Positions 7,807 through 16,757 of a DNA stretch of 64,000 nucleotides are shown here, piece after piece. This DNA comes from DRPG01 sp964655065. GTDB taxonomy: Bacteria > Myxococcota_A > UBA796 > GCA-2862545. Location: contig CAZZLC010000021.1 of the NCBI GenBank assembly GCA_964655065.1, forward strand, positions 47,356-111,355, written 5' to 3'. The position numbers were made by a program, and so were the translations under genes. Each line of letters opens with the position of its first letter. The first letter of the stretch is position 1. The notes below the pieces were generated by a model. The model was not told the origin of the DNA. It saw nothing but the letters and a program-made list of their open reading frames with translations, and did not search any database.

Positions 7807-8961
7807 GTGCAGAGACCCGTCGCCCTCGTGCTCTGGTACGCCGCCCAGACGGCGTCGGCCACGCTGTCCCCGTGGCTCGGCCCGCTCCTCGCGGACGCAG
7901 GGTGGAGCACGGCCGCCGTGACCGCCATCCTGGTGACGGTGCCCATTGGCCGGCTCCTCGGCGGCCCCATCTGGTCGTGGGTCGCCGACCGCACCAGCGC
8001 GGACCGCATCCTCCGCATCGCGGCGGTGGGAACGCTCGTCACGGTGGGCCTGGTCGCGCTGACCACCGCCGTGCCGACGGCCGGGGGGTTCGTGGCGGTG
8101 GCCATCGTCGCCTTCGGGATCGCCCGCTCGCCGCTGTTCTCGATCATGGACGCGTCGACCGTGCAGTGGGTCGGCGACCGCTATGGCCGCATCCGGGCGG
8201 CGGGCTCCATCGCGTTCCTCGTGGTGGTGTGGATCGGCGGGTACTTGCGCCCGGAGCTCCCGCTAGCCCCCCTGTGGCTCGCCGTGGGGGCCATCGCGAT
8301 GGCCACGGCGGTGACCTTCGCCCTGCCTCCGCTGCCTGCGCGCGCCCCCCGCCGTCCGACCTGGGCCGACGTGCGCGAGCTGTCCCGCCACCGGCCCCTC
8401 GTCGTGTTGGTCACCGTGAGCGCGCTGCACGGCATGTCGCTGTCGGCCTACGACCAGCTCTACGCCATGCACGTCGACCAGCTCGGGCTGCCACCGTGGG
8501 TCACCGGAACGTCGTTCGCGCTCGGCGTCTTCGTCGAGATCGGCGTGCTGCTCGCTGGCTCGTGGTTGCTCGGCCGCCTGGGACGTCGCGGCGTGCTCCT
8601 GCTCGGTGTATCGGCGGGCGCACCTCGGTTTCTGCTCACGGCCGTGACGACTTCAGCGTGGGGTCTCGTGGCCGTCCAGTCGCTCCACGGCCTTCAGTAC
8701 GGCGCGTTCTGGATCGCCGCCACGTCCGCCTTCGCCGCGGAGGCGCCCCCCGAGCTCCGCAACAGCACTCAAGCGCTGCTCCCGTCCGCGGCCTACGGCG
8801 CGGGGCCGGTGCTCGGCATGGGACTGGCCTGGCTCGGGCTACAGCTCGGCGGCTCGCTGCCGGTGCACTACGGCCTCGTCGCGATGGTGAGCATGGTCGC
8901 GACGGGGCTCGTGTGGAGGCTCGAGCTCAGCGGGCGGGCGCTCGGGCCCGCCGCGAGCTGA
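7807..8961 (+). CDS. MFS transporter (MFS_1-like, 12 TM)
   Basis: A 384-residue integral membrane protein with about twelve hydrophobic helices arranged as two six-helix halves separated by a basic loop (LPARAPRRPTWADVRELSR). The loop between helices 2 and 3 has WVADRTSADR, a variant of the GxxxDRxGRR motif of the major facilitator superfamily, and the second half has GRLGRRG in the equivalent place. It resembles the nucleoside/3-phenylpropionate branch (LacY-like MFS_1). Substrate and direction are unknown. The GTG start has AGGAGA at the right distance. It ends exactly where the convergent cpaB ends (TGATCA carries both stops). Confidence 0.82.
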   Translation: MQRPVALVLWYAAQTASATLSPWLGPLLADAGWSTAAVTAILVTVPIGRLLGGPIWSWVADRTSADRILRIAAVGTLVTVGLVALTTAVPTAGGFVAVAIVAFGIARSPLFSIMDASTVQWVGDRYGRIRAAGSIAFLVVVWIGGYLRPELPLAPLWLAVGAIAMATAVTFALPPLPARAPRRPTWADVRELSRHRPLVVLVTVSALHGMSLSAYDQLYAMHVDQLGLPPWVTGTSFALGVFVEIGVLLAGSWLLGRLGRRGVLLLGVSAGAPRFLLTAVTTSAWGLVAVQSLHGLQYGAFWIAATSAFAAEAPPELRNSTQALLPSAAYGAGPVLGMGLAWLGLQLGGSLPVHYGLVAMVSMVATGLVWRLELSGRALGPAAS

Positions 8962-9858
8962 TCACTCGCAGGGGGTGCCGTTCTTGTCGACGAGGATGAT
9001 CTTCTTCTGGCCACCCTGAACGATCGAGACCTCCTGGCACTGCTTCTTCTTCACGACCTTCTTCGGCGTGCGCCGGCGCACCACCTTCTTGGTCTGCAGC
9101 CGACCCCGGAGGTCGTCGATGTTGACGCCACCGAGCGAGTTGACCTTGACGTCGAGGTCGTTGCGCAACGAGAGCACGATCTCGCCCAGGTTCTCGGCGT
9201 GCGCGATCTTCTCGGCCTCGTCGGCCGTGACGAGCAGGGTCACCGAGGGGCGGTTGCGGCCGCGGAGATCCCGAGCCTGCTCCGCGGTCTCGGACTTCAT
9301 GCGGCTGTTGACGCCGAGCACGAAGATGGCTTGGAGCAGGGTCTCGGTTCGCGGCTTCGCGCCCTTGTCGTTGTCGGGCGTGATCGTGACGAGCACGTCG
9401 ACGTAGTTGCCTGGGTTGAGGAATCCGGAGAGCGCGGCCCCGTCGCTGACGGAGACCGACAGCGCCCGCATGCCGCGCGGGATGATGGCGTTGAGGCCCA
9501 CGCCCGACTCGGGGTCGGCGAGCCGGTCGGCCCGGACGAACTCGTTGGCGAGAATGCGCTCCCGCGGAATGCGACCCACCACGTGCTCCGGCGACAGGAA
9601 CACGCCCTCGGGAAGGTACTTGGGCGGGATCTGGACCGCGTAGAGGTCCTCCTCGGTGATCGTGACGCCCTGGTACAGGTCACGCGCGGCGACGATCACC
9701 ATCACCATGTCTTCTGGACGCTTCGCCTCGTCGATCTTGACCTGGTAGTTCGTGATGAGCCGGTAGAGCACCACGAACGACCCGGCGCCGAGCGCGACGG
9801 CCAGACCGAGGAAGACGAAGGCGCGAACTGCGCCGGAGCCGGGATTCTCACGTGCCAT
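8962..9858 (-). CDS. cpaB: Flp pilus assembly protein CpaB/RcpC, orphan
   Basis: A 298-residue protein with one N-terminal membrane helix (AFVFLGLAVALGAGSFVVLYRL). An SAF domain follows (VAARDLYQGVTITEEDLYAVQIPP, ILANEFVRADRL, IPRGMRALSVSVSDGAALSGFLNPGNYVDVLVT), the hallmark of CpaB/RcpC. A basic tail has Lys-rich stretches and two cysteines. In Tad systems CpaB is a periplasmic/inner-membrane component that links the secretin to the assembly platform. The rest of a tad locus is absent here: its upstream neighbour is a helicase and its downstream neighbour a convergent transporter. The ATG at 9858 has GAGGTG upstream. The tail is longer and more basic than usual. Confidence 0.88.
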   Translation of the reverse strand: MARENPGSGAVRAFVFLGLAVALGAGSFVVLYRLITNYQVKIDEAKRPEDMVMVIVAARDLYQGVTITEEDLYAVQIPPKYLPEGVFLSPEHVVGRIPRERILANEFVRADRLADPESGVGLNAIIPRGMRALSVSVSDGAALSGFLNPGNYVDVLVTITPDNDKGAKPRTETLLQAIFVLGVNSRMKSETAEQARDLRGRNRPSVTLLVTADEAEKIAHAENLGEIVLSLRNDLDVKVNSLGGVNIDDLRGRLQTKKVVRRRTPKKVVKKKQCQEVSIVQGGQKKIILVDKNGTPCE

Positions 9859-9974
9859 GTCGCTCACCTCGCTTGCCCGAGCCCCTATAGCTGACCCGTC
9901 GCAGTCGGCCGACTGCCGGATCCGTACATCGGACGGAAGGGGGGAGGATTGTTGTCCCACGGGGCCGCAGGAAC

Positions 9975-12911
9975 CTAACTCTCGTCGAAGAGACTCCGCA
10001 GTTCCGTCGCGGTCAACGTTCGGAGGAATCCCCCGTCGGTGCCGAGGGCTGCATCGGCGAGGTCGCGCTTCGCGGCCTGAAGGTCGAGGATCCGCTCTTC
10101 GACCGTGTTCTCGGCGACGAGCTTGATGCTCACCACCGGCTTGTCCTGGCCAATCCGGTGCGCCCGGTCGGTCGCCTGTTGCTCGACGGCCGGGTTCCAC
10201 CAGGGGTCGAGGTGGACCACGTAGTCGGCGGCGGTGAGGTTGAGCCCGAAGCCACCGGCCTTGAGGGTGAGGAGGAACACCGGCGGTCCGTCGTCGGCCT
10301 GGAATCGATCGATCGCCGCCTGCCGGTCGCGCGTGCCCCCGTCGAGCCGCACCCACGGAATGCCCAGCGCCTCGAGTCGCTCCTCCACGAGATCGAGCAG
10401 CGATGTCCACTGGCTGAAGACGAGCGCCTTGTGGTCCTCGTCGACGACCTCGACGAGGATCTCCTCCATGCGGTCGAGCTTGGCCGAGGGCACGTCGACC
10501 CCTGCGTCGCCGGGAAGCAGTCGCGGGTCACAGCAGGCCTGGCGCATGCGCAGCAGCGCCTCGAGCACCTGCATCGTGGAGCCGGTCCCCTTGGCGAGGG
10601 CGGCCTGCACGTCTTGCCGAGCGGTGAGCCGCACGCCCTCGTAGGTTCGCCGCTGCGCGTCGCCGAGCGAGCACCGCTCGACGATCTCGGTGAGCGGCGG
10701 CAGCTCGGTCGCGACCTGTTGCTTGAGCCGACGGAGGACGTAGGGACGCACGCGAGCCCTGAGCAACGTCTCGGCGCGACGGTCGCCGCTCTCGATGGGT
10801 CGGGCGAAGCGATCCTTGAAGGCGCTCTCGCTCCCGAGCAGCCCGGGCATGAGGAAGCGGAACAAGCTCCAGAGCTCCTCGAGTCGGTTCTCGACCGGGG
10901 TACCGGTCAGGGCGATCCGGTGCGCACTCGGAATCTGGTAGGCCGCCCGCGCGGTCTGGCTGTGCGGGTTCTTGATGGCCTGGGCCTCGTCGAGCACCAC
11001 GTAGGTCCAGTCCTCCTCGCGAAGGCGGTCGAGGTCGATGCGCACGAGGGCGTACGACGTGATGGTGACGTCCGCCTCCGGATCGAGCTCGCGCTGGGGC
11101 CCGTGGAACACGTTGAGCCGCAGCTCCGGAGCGAACTTGCGGGCTTCGATCTCCCAGTTGCGGATGACCGAGGTGGGCGCGACCACGAGATGCCGGCCCC
11201 CCGCGTCGAGCATCGCGGCGATGGCCTGGATGGTCTTGCCGAGCCCCATGTCGTCGGCGAGCACCCCGTTGAGCTCCATGTCCCGGAGGAACCGCATCCA
11301 CTGCAGACCAGCCTTCTGATAGGGGCGCAGATCCGCGCGCAGCCCAGCCGGCAGCTCGACCTCGGGCAGCCCCTCGTCGCCCTCGAGGAAGCTGCGCAGC
11401 CGCTGGAGATTGGGCGGGACGTCGGCCTCGGTGTCCTCGAGCAGCTCGACGAGGGCGGCGGTGCTGTTGCGCCCGACGCGGCCGTCCCGGTCTCGGGCCT
11501 CGAGCAGCTCCTGGAGCAGCGCACCGTGCTCGGACAGCCAGTTCCGGGGCAACGGCGCCCATCCACCGTCGAGCAGGGGCACCAGGGACCGGTTGGAGCG
11601 CCATGCCTCCAGCACGGCCAGCGGGTCGGCCTCGATGCGCTCGCCCCCGAACTGCACGTCGAGCGTCCACTGCCCGTCGCGCTCGGCTACCTGGATGTGC
11701 GGCACGAGCTCCGAGTCGCGGTGGACCTTGAAGCGTTCAGGATCGACCTTGCCTCGCACGGGCCCTGACAGCTTCGGCAGCCGATCCTCGAGGAAGTCGG
11801 CCGCCTCGTCGGGCGCGAGAATGCGGGGGAAGTTCACCGTGAGCCCGGTCAGCGCCTGGAACTCCCGGGCCACGTTTCGCTCCGCGCCGGGGTCACGGGC
11901 CGGCACGACCGAGTCGGAGAGCCGCTTGAGCAGGTTGCCCTGGCCCACCTTCGCCACCGGCGGGTCGCCATACACGATCACGGCCTCGACGCGCAGTCCA
12001 CCAGGACGCTCCTCGAGCTCGACCATCACCCGTGGGACCAGCGAGCCCTGATCGGGCAAGCGGTCGGTGCGGAGGTCCACCGGCGCTCGCTCCCGCAGTC
12101 GCGGGATGACCTCGCTGACCAGCGCCGCCACCTCCTCCTCGCCGTAGACTACGCCTTGAACCAGCATCTGCCGCTGCTCGGGCTTGAGGTCGCCGTGGGA
12201 GGTGGGCCGCAGCACGCCACCCTCGAGGGCAGCCCCCCGGTACAGCACGTCCAGGCCGGGGGGCCGCACGAGCTGAAGCTTGAAGCCGCCTCCGTCGTCG
12301 TCGGTCACCCTGACCCGGAACGGCAGGGGCTCCGGCTCCACGGTGACCGGAGTCCCGTCGAGCGTGACGTCGGAGTCGGGCTCGAGCACGGAGAGCAGGC
12401 GCCGCACGGAGTCCGGAGGCAGGGCGCCCGGCCGGTGCATGACGAGCAGGCTCTCGGCCTGAAGGTCGACCCGGCTCGCCACGAGCCGCGACTCGGCGAG
12501 GGGTCGGGTGAGGACCTCCTCGCTGCCATCGTTGTAGACGGCCGACCGCTTCACGGACAGCTTGGTGCCATCGCTGGTGAAGGCGTATCGCACGCGCACC
12601 TTCTGCTCGGGCGTCGGGGCGGGAAGCGCGTCGCCCTGCTGCCGCGACTGCTGGAGCGCGATCACCGCTGCCGCAGCGTGCACGCAGCAGTCACCGGGCA
12701 GATCGCAGTCGCAGCCCCAGTCGCCGTCCTCCGGCCACAGGTACACCTCGTGCCAGCGCGAGGAGCCCGGCGCGCGAACCTTGAGATGTACTTCGTCCCC
12801 GTCGTCGGAGACGCCCTCGACGCCCCCGTCGCGTGCGAGCCGAACTGCAGCTCCCCACACGCGGGACCCCGCGGCCTCCCGCGCGCTCGAGAGAAGGTCG
12901 TCCATCAACAT
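9975..12911 (-). CDS. SNF2-family ATP-dependent helicase with N-terminal SWIM zinc finger
   Basis: A 978-residue DNA-dependent ATPase. It begins with a SWIM zinc-binding motif (C67-D-C69 ... C76-V-H78). A ~430-residue bacterial SNF2-associated region follows, then the RecA-like motor: Walker A in DDMGLGKTIQAI (Lys about 559), motif II DEAQ (about 641), motif III LTGTPVENRLEELWSL, and the C-terminal helicase half with VFSQWTSLLD, the QADDG segment and the arginine-finger motif QATDRAHRIGQ. SWIM plus SNF2 proteins of this size are common in Myxococcota and Actinobacteria and presumably remodel DNA-protein complexes. The start is ATG at 12911 or the in-frame ATG two codons later. Its upstream neighbour is the grx4 gene, 55 bases away. 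Confidence 0.92.
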   Translation of the reverse strand: MLMDDLLSSAREAAGSRVWGAAVRLARDGGVEGVSDDGDEVHLKVRAPGSSRWHEVYLWPEDGDWGCDCDLPGDCCVHAAAAVIALQQSRQQGDALPAPTPEQKVRVRYAFTSDGTKLSVKRSAVYNDGSEEVLTRPLAESRLVASRVDLQAESLLVMHRPGALPPDSVRRLLSVLEPDSDVTLDGTPVTVEPEPLPFRVRVTDDDGGGFKLQLVRPPGLDVLYRGAALEGGVLRPTSHGDLKPEQRQMLVQGVVYGEEEVAALVSEVIPRLRERAPVDLRTDRLPDQGSLVPRVMVELEERPGGLRVEAVIVYGDPPVAKVGQGNLLKRLSDSVVPARDPGAERNVAREFQALTGLTVNFPRILAPDEAADFLEDRLPKLSGPVRGKVDPERFKVHRDSELVPHIQVAERDGQWTLDVQFGGERIEADPLAVLEAWRSNRSLVPLLDGGWAPLPRNWLSEHGALLQELLEARDRDGRVGRNSTAALVELLEDTEADVPPNLQRLRSFLEGDEGLPEVELPAGLRADLRPYQKAGLQWMRFLRDMELNGVLADDMGLGKTIQAIAAMLDAGGRHLVVAPTSVIRNWEIEARKFAPELRLNVFHGPQRELDPEADVTITSYALVRIDLDRLREEDWTYVVLDEAQAIKNPHSQTARAAYQIPSAHRIALTGTPVENRLEELWSLFRFLMPGLLGSESAFKDRFARPIESGDRRAETLLRARVRPYVLRRLKQQVATELPPLTEIVERCSLGDAQRRTYEGVRLTARQDVQAALAKGTGSTMQVLEALLRMRQACCDPRLLPGDAGVDVPSAKLDRMEEILVEVVDEDHKALVFSQWTSLLDLVEERLEALGIPWVRLDGGTRDRQAAIDRFQADDGPPVFLLTLKAGGFGLNLTAADYVVHLDPWWNPAVEQQATDRAHRIGQDKPVVSIKLVAENTVEERILDLQAAKRDLADAALGTDGGFLRTLTATELRSLFDES

Positions 12912-12966
12912 GGTGGGGTGGTCCCCCGCGCGGTCGAGAGGTTCGCGGCGCCGACGCGACCTCGCG

Positions 12967-13278
12967 TCAGGCCTGGTCCTTGACCATGGACTCGAGCTGG
13001 CCGCTCTCCCACATCTGCATCACGATGTCGGAGCCACCGACAAACTCGCCGTTGACATAAAGCTGCGGGATGGTGGGCCAGTTCGCGTACTCCTTGATCC
13101 CCTGCCGGATCTCCGGGTCGGAGAGCACGTCGAAGGACTCGAAGGGAACCTCGAGCGCACGCACGATGCTCACCGCCCGCATCGAGAAGCCGCACTGCGG
13201 GAAATCGGGCGACCCCTTCATGAAGAGGAACACCTTGTTGTTCTTGACCATCTCGTCGATGCGATCGTGGGCGCTCAT
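12967..13278 (-). CDS. grxD: monothiol glutaredoxin (Grx4/GrxD family)
   Basis: A 103-residue thioredoxin-fold protein with the monothiol active site CGFS (PDFPQCGFSMRAV), the cis-proline segment WPTIPQLYVNGEFVGG and the glutathione-binding GGSD. CGFS glutaredoxins bind a [2Fe-2S] cluster with glutathione and pair with BolA proteins in iron-sulfur trafficking. Here the ATG at 13278 overlaps the stop of the bolA gene by four bases (ATGA), so the two partners are made together, which supports a heterodimer. An earlier in-frame ATG would add ten residues but loses the overlap. Confidence 0.93.
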   Translation of the reverse strand: MSAHDRIDEMVKNNKVFLFMKGSPDFPQCGFSMRAVSIVRALEVPFESFDVLSDPEIRQGIKEYANWPTIPQLYVNGEFVGGSDIVMQMWESGQLESMVKDQA

Positions 13279-13538
13279 CGTGACTCCGAGTTGCCGCCGT
13301 GCGGCCACTGGTCCGGGGTGAAGGTCCGAAGCTGGAGGGCGTGGATGTCGGAGCGCATGTGGTCGCCCAGCGCGCCGTAGACGAGCCGATGTTGCTGGAT
13401 CGGTGTCTTTCCCTCGAAAGCGGACGAGACCACCTCGGCTTGGAAGTGCTGTCCGTCGTTGGCTGGGTCGAGCACGATCGCCCGGGAGTCCGGGAGATTC
13501 GCCTCGATCAACTCCTGGATGCGCTGGGCAGAAAACAT
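13275..13538 (-). CDS. bolA: BolA-family protein
   Basis: An 87-residue BolA/IbaG-like protein. It contains the class-II KH-like fold signature with DGQHFQAEVVSSAFEGKT and the HRLVYGALG segment, whose conserved His and loop residues ligate a shared [2Fe-2S] cluster with monothiol glutaredoxins. It starts MFSAQRIQELIEANLP. Its stop codon overlaps the grxD start, so the pair forms one translational unit. A longer reading frame extends upstream but has no family similarity. pyrF ends 59 bases upstream, so bolA-grxD may have its own promoter in that gap. Confidence 0.92.
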   Translation of the reverse strand: MFSAQRIQELIEANLPDSRAIVLDPANDGQHFQAEVVSSAFEGKTPIQQHRLVYGALGDHMRSDIHALQLRTFTPDQWPHGGNSESR

Positions 13539-13597
13539 CTCAATCCCCAAGGTCAGGACCCGACCGGGCCGGTCCTGCGCCATATCGGCCGGTATCG

Positions 13598-14425
13598 TTA
13601 CCCCACGGCCCTGACCACAGCGTCCCGGAACTGAGCCGCGCGTGTTGCAATAGCGGCCACACGCTCGGTGGTGGGCTCGGGGGAGGCTCCGAACAGCACG
13701 GATCGCGACGCCGTCGCCAACACCTCCGGGCCGAGCGTCGAGAGCACGTCGACGTCGGCGCCCTGTGCTCCGAAGCCGGGGGCCAGGATCCAGCGGCCCG
13801 GGAGCTTGGCCCTCCAGTGCGCGCATTCCTCGCCGGGCAGCGTCGCCCCGACCACGGCTCCGACGGACGCCGGCTGCTCGGCAATCCAGTCCGCGATCGC
13901 CTCGGCCACCCCGGTCGCTCGTTGCCACGGGGCAGCACCCGGGTTGGACGTCCGCACGAGTACGAAGCAACCTCGCCCTTCGTCGGTCCGTGCCACGAAG
14001 GGGGACAGGGACTCGGGTCCCAGGTAGGGCGAGAGCGTCACCGCGTCGGCGTCGCCGGGTGGATGATCGAAGATGGCTCGGGTGTACGCCTCGGCGGTGG
14101 ACCCGATGTCACCCCGCTTCGCGTCGAGCAGAACCAGCAGGCCGAGTTCGTGGGCTCGAGCCACCGTGCGGTGCAGGACGTCCGCACCGTGGGGGCCGAG
14201 CGCCTCGAAGAACGCGACCTGCGGCTTCACGATCGCTGCACAAGGGGCCATCGCCTGCAGTGCATCGAACGCGAAGTCGCCAACCGCCGACGCCCGAACC
14301 GCGGGGTCCGCGTCGAGCGCGGCTCCGCCAATCCGGGCGAGGTGCGGGTCGAGACCGACGCACACCGGCGCGCCGACCTCCTCGACCCGAGCCTTCAGAC
14401 GGTCGTGGAACGACGAGCCGGACAC
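13598..14425 (-). CDS. pyrF: orotidine 5'-phosphate decarboxylase (type 2)
   Basis: A 275-residue TIM-barrel enzyme making UMP in pyrimidine synthesis. The phosphate/orotate-binding start VCVGLDPHLARIG, the VKPQVAFFEALG strand and the catalytic LDAKRGDIGSTAEAYTRAIF (Lys and Asp of the catalytic tetrad) are all present. TLSPYLGPESLSPF and the C-terminal PGFGAQGADVD complete the site. Length and motif spacing match the long, mycobacterial/myxococcal PyrF group rather than the ~230-residue E. coli type. The GTG at 14425 places the start 8 bases after the upstream gene's stop, so it is probably co-transcribed with the AgmX-like gene. Confidence 0.95.
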   Translation of the reverse strand: MSGSSFHDRLKARVEEVGAPVCVGLDPHLARIGGAALDADPAVRASAVGDFAFDALQAMAPCAAIVKPQVAFFEALGPHGADVLHRTVARAHELGLLVLLDAKRGDIGSTAEAYTRAIFDHPPGDADAVTLSPYLGPESLSPFVARTDEGRGCFVLVRTSNPGAAPWQRATGVAEAIADWIAEQPASVGAVVGATLPGEECAHWRAKLPGRWILAPGFGAQGADVDVLSTLGPEVLATASRSVLFGASPEPTTERVAAIATRAAQFRDAVVRAVG

Positions 14426-14432
14426 GCGCGAA

Positions 14433-16553
14433 TCAGCCCCGAATGTCGAGGGTGAGGGCCATGCTGGGGGGTGGCGGGGGCTCCTTGCCCTCGGGCACCT
14501 CCGGCTCGGGCCAGCTCTCCTCGTCGACCCGGAACTCGATGAGACCGAAGCGATCACGGAGGCAACGCAACACGCGACCGTTCTGGTTCTTCGACCGCTC
14601 GTCGAGCTCCACGCGGACCGTGCCGCGACGCGAGAACGTGAGGGTGGTGTTCATGACTCCGGCGATCTCCTCACCCTCGGCCACCATGTCGCTCATGCAG
14701 TAGTCGATGGCGGGGAAGTCGTGAGCGATCCGGTCCTTGACGAAGCTCGCACCACCGACGCTGTTGGCGACCACCGCGGGCACGGACCCGAGCGACGCCC
14801 GGAAGCTGGTGGGGGCCTCGGCCTCGAAGACCTGCATCGCCTCGGCGCGCAGCGCCTGCGGGTGGTCGGTGGTGAACTTGCACCACTTGCCGCTGTCCTC
14901 GAGAAGCCCTTCCTCTCCGACCTTCATGAGGGCGGGGAGGCAGTTGAAGGGCAGATCCTTGACTCGCGAGGTCTCGTCGAGCGTGACGTGCATCCCGCGG
15001 GCCTCGGTATCGGCGAACACCGCATCGGCGTACTTGACGGGGACGTCGTCCTCGCCGGAGCCGAACCAGGCCACCACGCCGTGGTTGATCGGACGCTGGC
15101 CCCCGATGGACCACACTTCCTTCTCGAGGTCGCGGTCTGCACCGGCGACGAGCTCGATCGGGAGGAACGTGACCTGGAAGAAGTCGAGCTCGGCCGGTAC
15201 CTCGGGCTTGGTCTCGAGCTCACGCTGGCGCTGGACGTACTGGAGCGCCCGGCCCTCCTCCTCGGCGCGGAGGAGGAGCAGCGCCGAGCCGCCCGCCTTC
15301 TCGACGATGTCGGGGATCTCGGCGGCGGACTCGCCCGAGCCCACCACGATGAGGGGACGAAGAGCCGAGAACTGGGCCACGTCCTCGAGGGCTGCGCCGT
15401 CCGCCTCCCAGCCCGTGCCGGTCCAACGGTGGACCCGACGCCACAGCGAGCGCTTCTCGGGCTCGGCGTCGGGCGGCGAGCCCGCGGGTAGCGGGACGGT
15501 CTCGGTCTTCCACTGGATCACGTCGCCGAAACCGCCCTTGATGGGCGAGACGCCCACGACCTCGTCGTCGATCTCGAGCAGCGCGTCGGGAAGGTCGGAG
15601 CCGATCTCGGCGAACACCTCGGTGGCCGGGGCGCTGTGCGCGATGGCGGCGAGGCTCGATACCTGCCAGTCCTCGACGGCGCGTACCGAGCCGAGCAGAC
15701 CGAGCATCACGAGCAACGCGGCGACGTCGAACAGGGTGAAGCGCTCCACGACATCGGAGAGCTCGTAGTAGAAGCCGGCGAAGGCCACGGCGAGCGCGAA
15801 GCCGAACGCGATCCAGGCGATGGCCTGGCTCGGCTGCAGCACGTCCATGTAGAGGTTGAGTGCCTCGGCGAGCGACGCCGCGTTGGTGGCCAGTCCCGAA
15901 GGGCCGAACATCGCGATCTCGATGTCCTCGGTGGCCGCGCGGGTGGCGTACGACATGCCGAGGAGCGCGGAGAGCGCCGCGGTGAACCGCATGCCCGCCA
16001 CCCGGTGCGCCTCCTCGTACTCGGCACGACGAAGCGCGGCGAACGCGACCCCGAAGCCGCTGTAGCCGAGGATGGCCACCAGCCAGATGCCGTGCGACAG
16101 CTGGTACTCGTCGGCCACAACATAGACGAGGGAGCAGCCGGCGAGGGTGAGGACGATCGACCAGAACGATGCCCAGGGCGTGAAGCGCGCGTGCGGACCG
16201 GCCACGAAGGAGCCGAGCCCCGCGGCCCAGGCGCCGGTGGCGAAGAGGAAGGCCGCCACCCAGCGACTGTCGGCGTCCGCATCCTGCGCCTCGAACAGCC
16301 CCTGGAGCGCCTGGTCCACCACCGAGTCGGCCGCGACGCCCGCGCTGATGATGTTCAGGGCGCCAGTCGCGTAATAGGCCGAGACGAGAGCCCCCGCTCC
16401 GGCGACCAGCAGGGGAACCACGGCGAACGCCGACAGCGGAACCCGACGCTTCGTCGCGGCGATGGCGCCCAGCGCGAGGATGGCCAGCAGGCCGACCGCG
16501 CCGAGTCCAACGAAGACGAGGCTGATGCCACCGCCCGCACTGCTCATTTCCAT
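14433..16553 (-). CDS. multi-pass membrane protein with C-terminal AgmX/PglI-like domain
   Basis: A 706-residue protein. Residues ~10-300 hold about eight membrane helices. A soluble region follows with two ExbD-like segments, the clearest being RPLIVVGSGESAAEIPDIVE, and the C-terminus (GVMNTTLTFSRRGTVRVELD ... LRCLRDRFGLIEFRV) fits the AgmX/PglI C-terminal domain. That domain is related to the TonB C-terminus, with conserved strand-Gly and a Cys in the final helix. AgmX and PglI are gliding-motility factors of Myxococcus, and such domains are widespread in Myxococcota envelope proteins. Membrane helices and an ExbD-like region in one chain suggest a self-contained envelope energy-coupling protein, but this is inference. 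The C-terminal tail is Pro rich (EPPPPP). Confidence 0.65.
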   Translation of the reverse strand: MEMSSAGGGISLVFVGLGAVGLLAILALGAIAATKRRVPLSAFAVVPLLVAGAGALVSAYYATGALNIISAGVAADSVVDQALQGLFEAQDADADSRWVAAFLFATGAWAAGLGSFVAGPHARFTPWASFWSIVLTLAGCSLVYVVADEYQLSHGIWLVAILGYSGFGVAFAALRRAEYEEAHRVAGMRFTAALSALLGMSYATRAATEDIEIAMFGPSGLATNAASLAEALNLYMDVLQPSQAIAWIAFGFALAVAFAGFYYELSDVVERFTLFDVAALLVMLGLLGSVRAVEDWQVSSLAAIAHSAPATEVFAEIGSDLPDALLEIDDEVVGVSPIKGGFGDVIQWKTETVPLPAGSPPDAEPEKRSLWRRVHRWTGTGWEADGAALEDVAQFSALRPLIVVGSGESAAEIPDIVEKAGGSALLLLRAEEEGRALQYVQRQRELETKPEVPAELDFFQVTFLPIELVAGADRDLEKEVWSIGGQRPINHGVVAWFGSGEDDVPVKYADAVFADTEARGMHVTLDETSRVKDLPFNCLPALMKVGEEGLLEDSGKWCKFTTDHPQALRAEAMQVFEAEAPTSFRASLGSVPAVVANSVGGASFVKDRIAHDFPAIDYCMSDMVAEGEEIAGVMNTTLTFSRRGTVRVELDERSKNQNGRVLRCLRDRFGLIEFRVDEESWPEPEVPEGKEPPPPPSMALTLDIRG

Positions 16554-16620
16554 TTCAGCCCACTCCGGATCATACGAGGCCGGAGCCTAACCCGAGGGGT
16601 GCTGTCAATTTGTCTGCGGT

Positions 16621-16757
16621 AGGTCAAGGGCGGTGGCCCCGGAGGAGACCATCGTTGGGAAACGATCTTCTCGGCGCCCCACGGAACCCGGGCCGATCGG
16701 CCGTGGGCTGCTTCACCCCCGGGGCTTCCTCCTCACGGAGCCACCCGCCGAAGACCT
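16621..16757. ncRNA. candidate structured RNA, strand undecided
   Basis: A 137-base intergenic block folds onto itself. AGGTC (16621-16625) pairs with GACCT (16753-16757). GGTGGC (16632-16637) plus the following CCC-GGAGGAG pair with CTCCTC-AC-GG-A-GCCACC (16729-16746). Inside are two further hairpins: ATCGTT-GGGA-AACGAT near 16650-16668, and a CCCCACGG/CCGTGGG stem at about 16676-16708. This multi-branch closed-helix layout is typical of a small RNA or riboswitch. It does not match the consensus of SRP RNA, tmRNA, 6S, TPP, FMN, cobalamin or glycine elements that I could recall. On the minus strand it would lie in the leader of the AgmX-like gene; on the plus strand it would be a free RNA upstream of tRNA-Arg. 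Confidence 0.45.

Noticed and set aside
16603..16608. TTGACA on the minus strand upstream of the AgmX-like gene
   Set aside because: It is a perfect -35 hexamer, but no -10 lies at 16-18 bases; the nearest TATGAT is 28 bases away.
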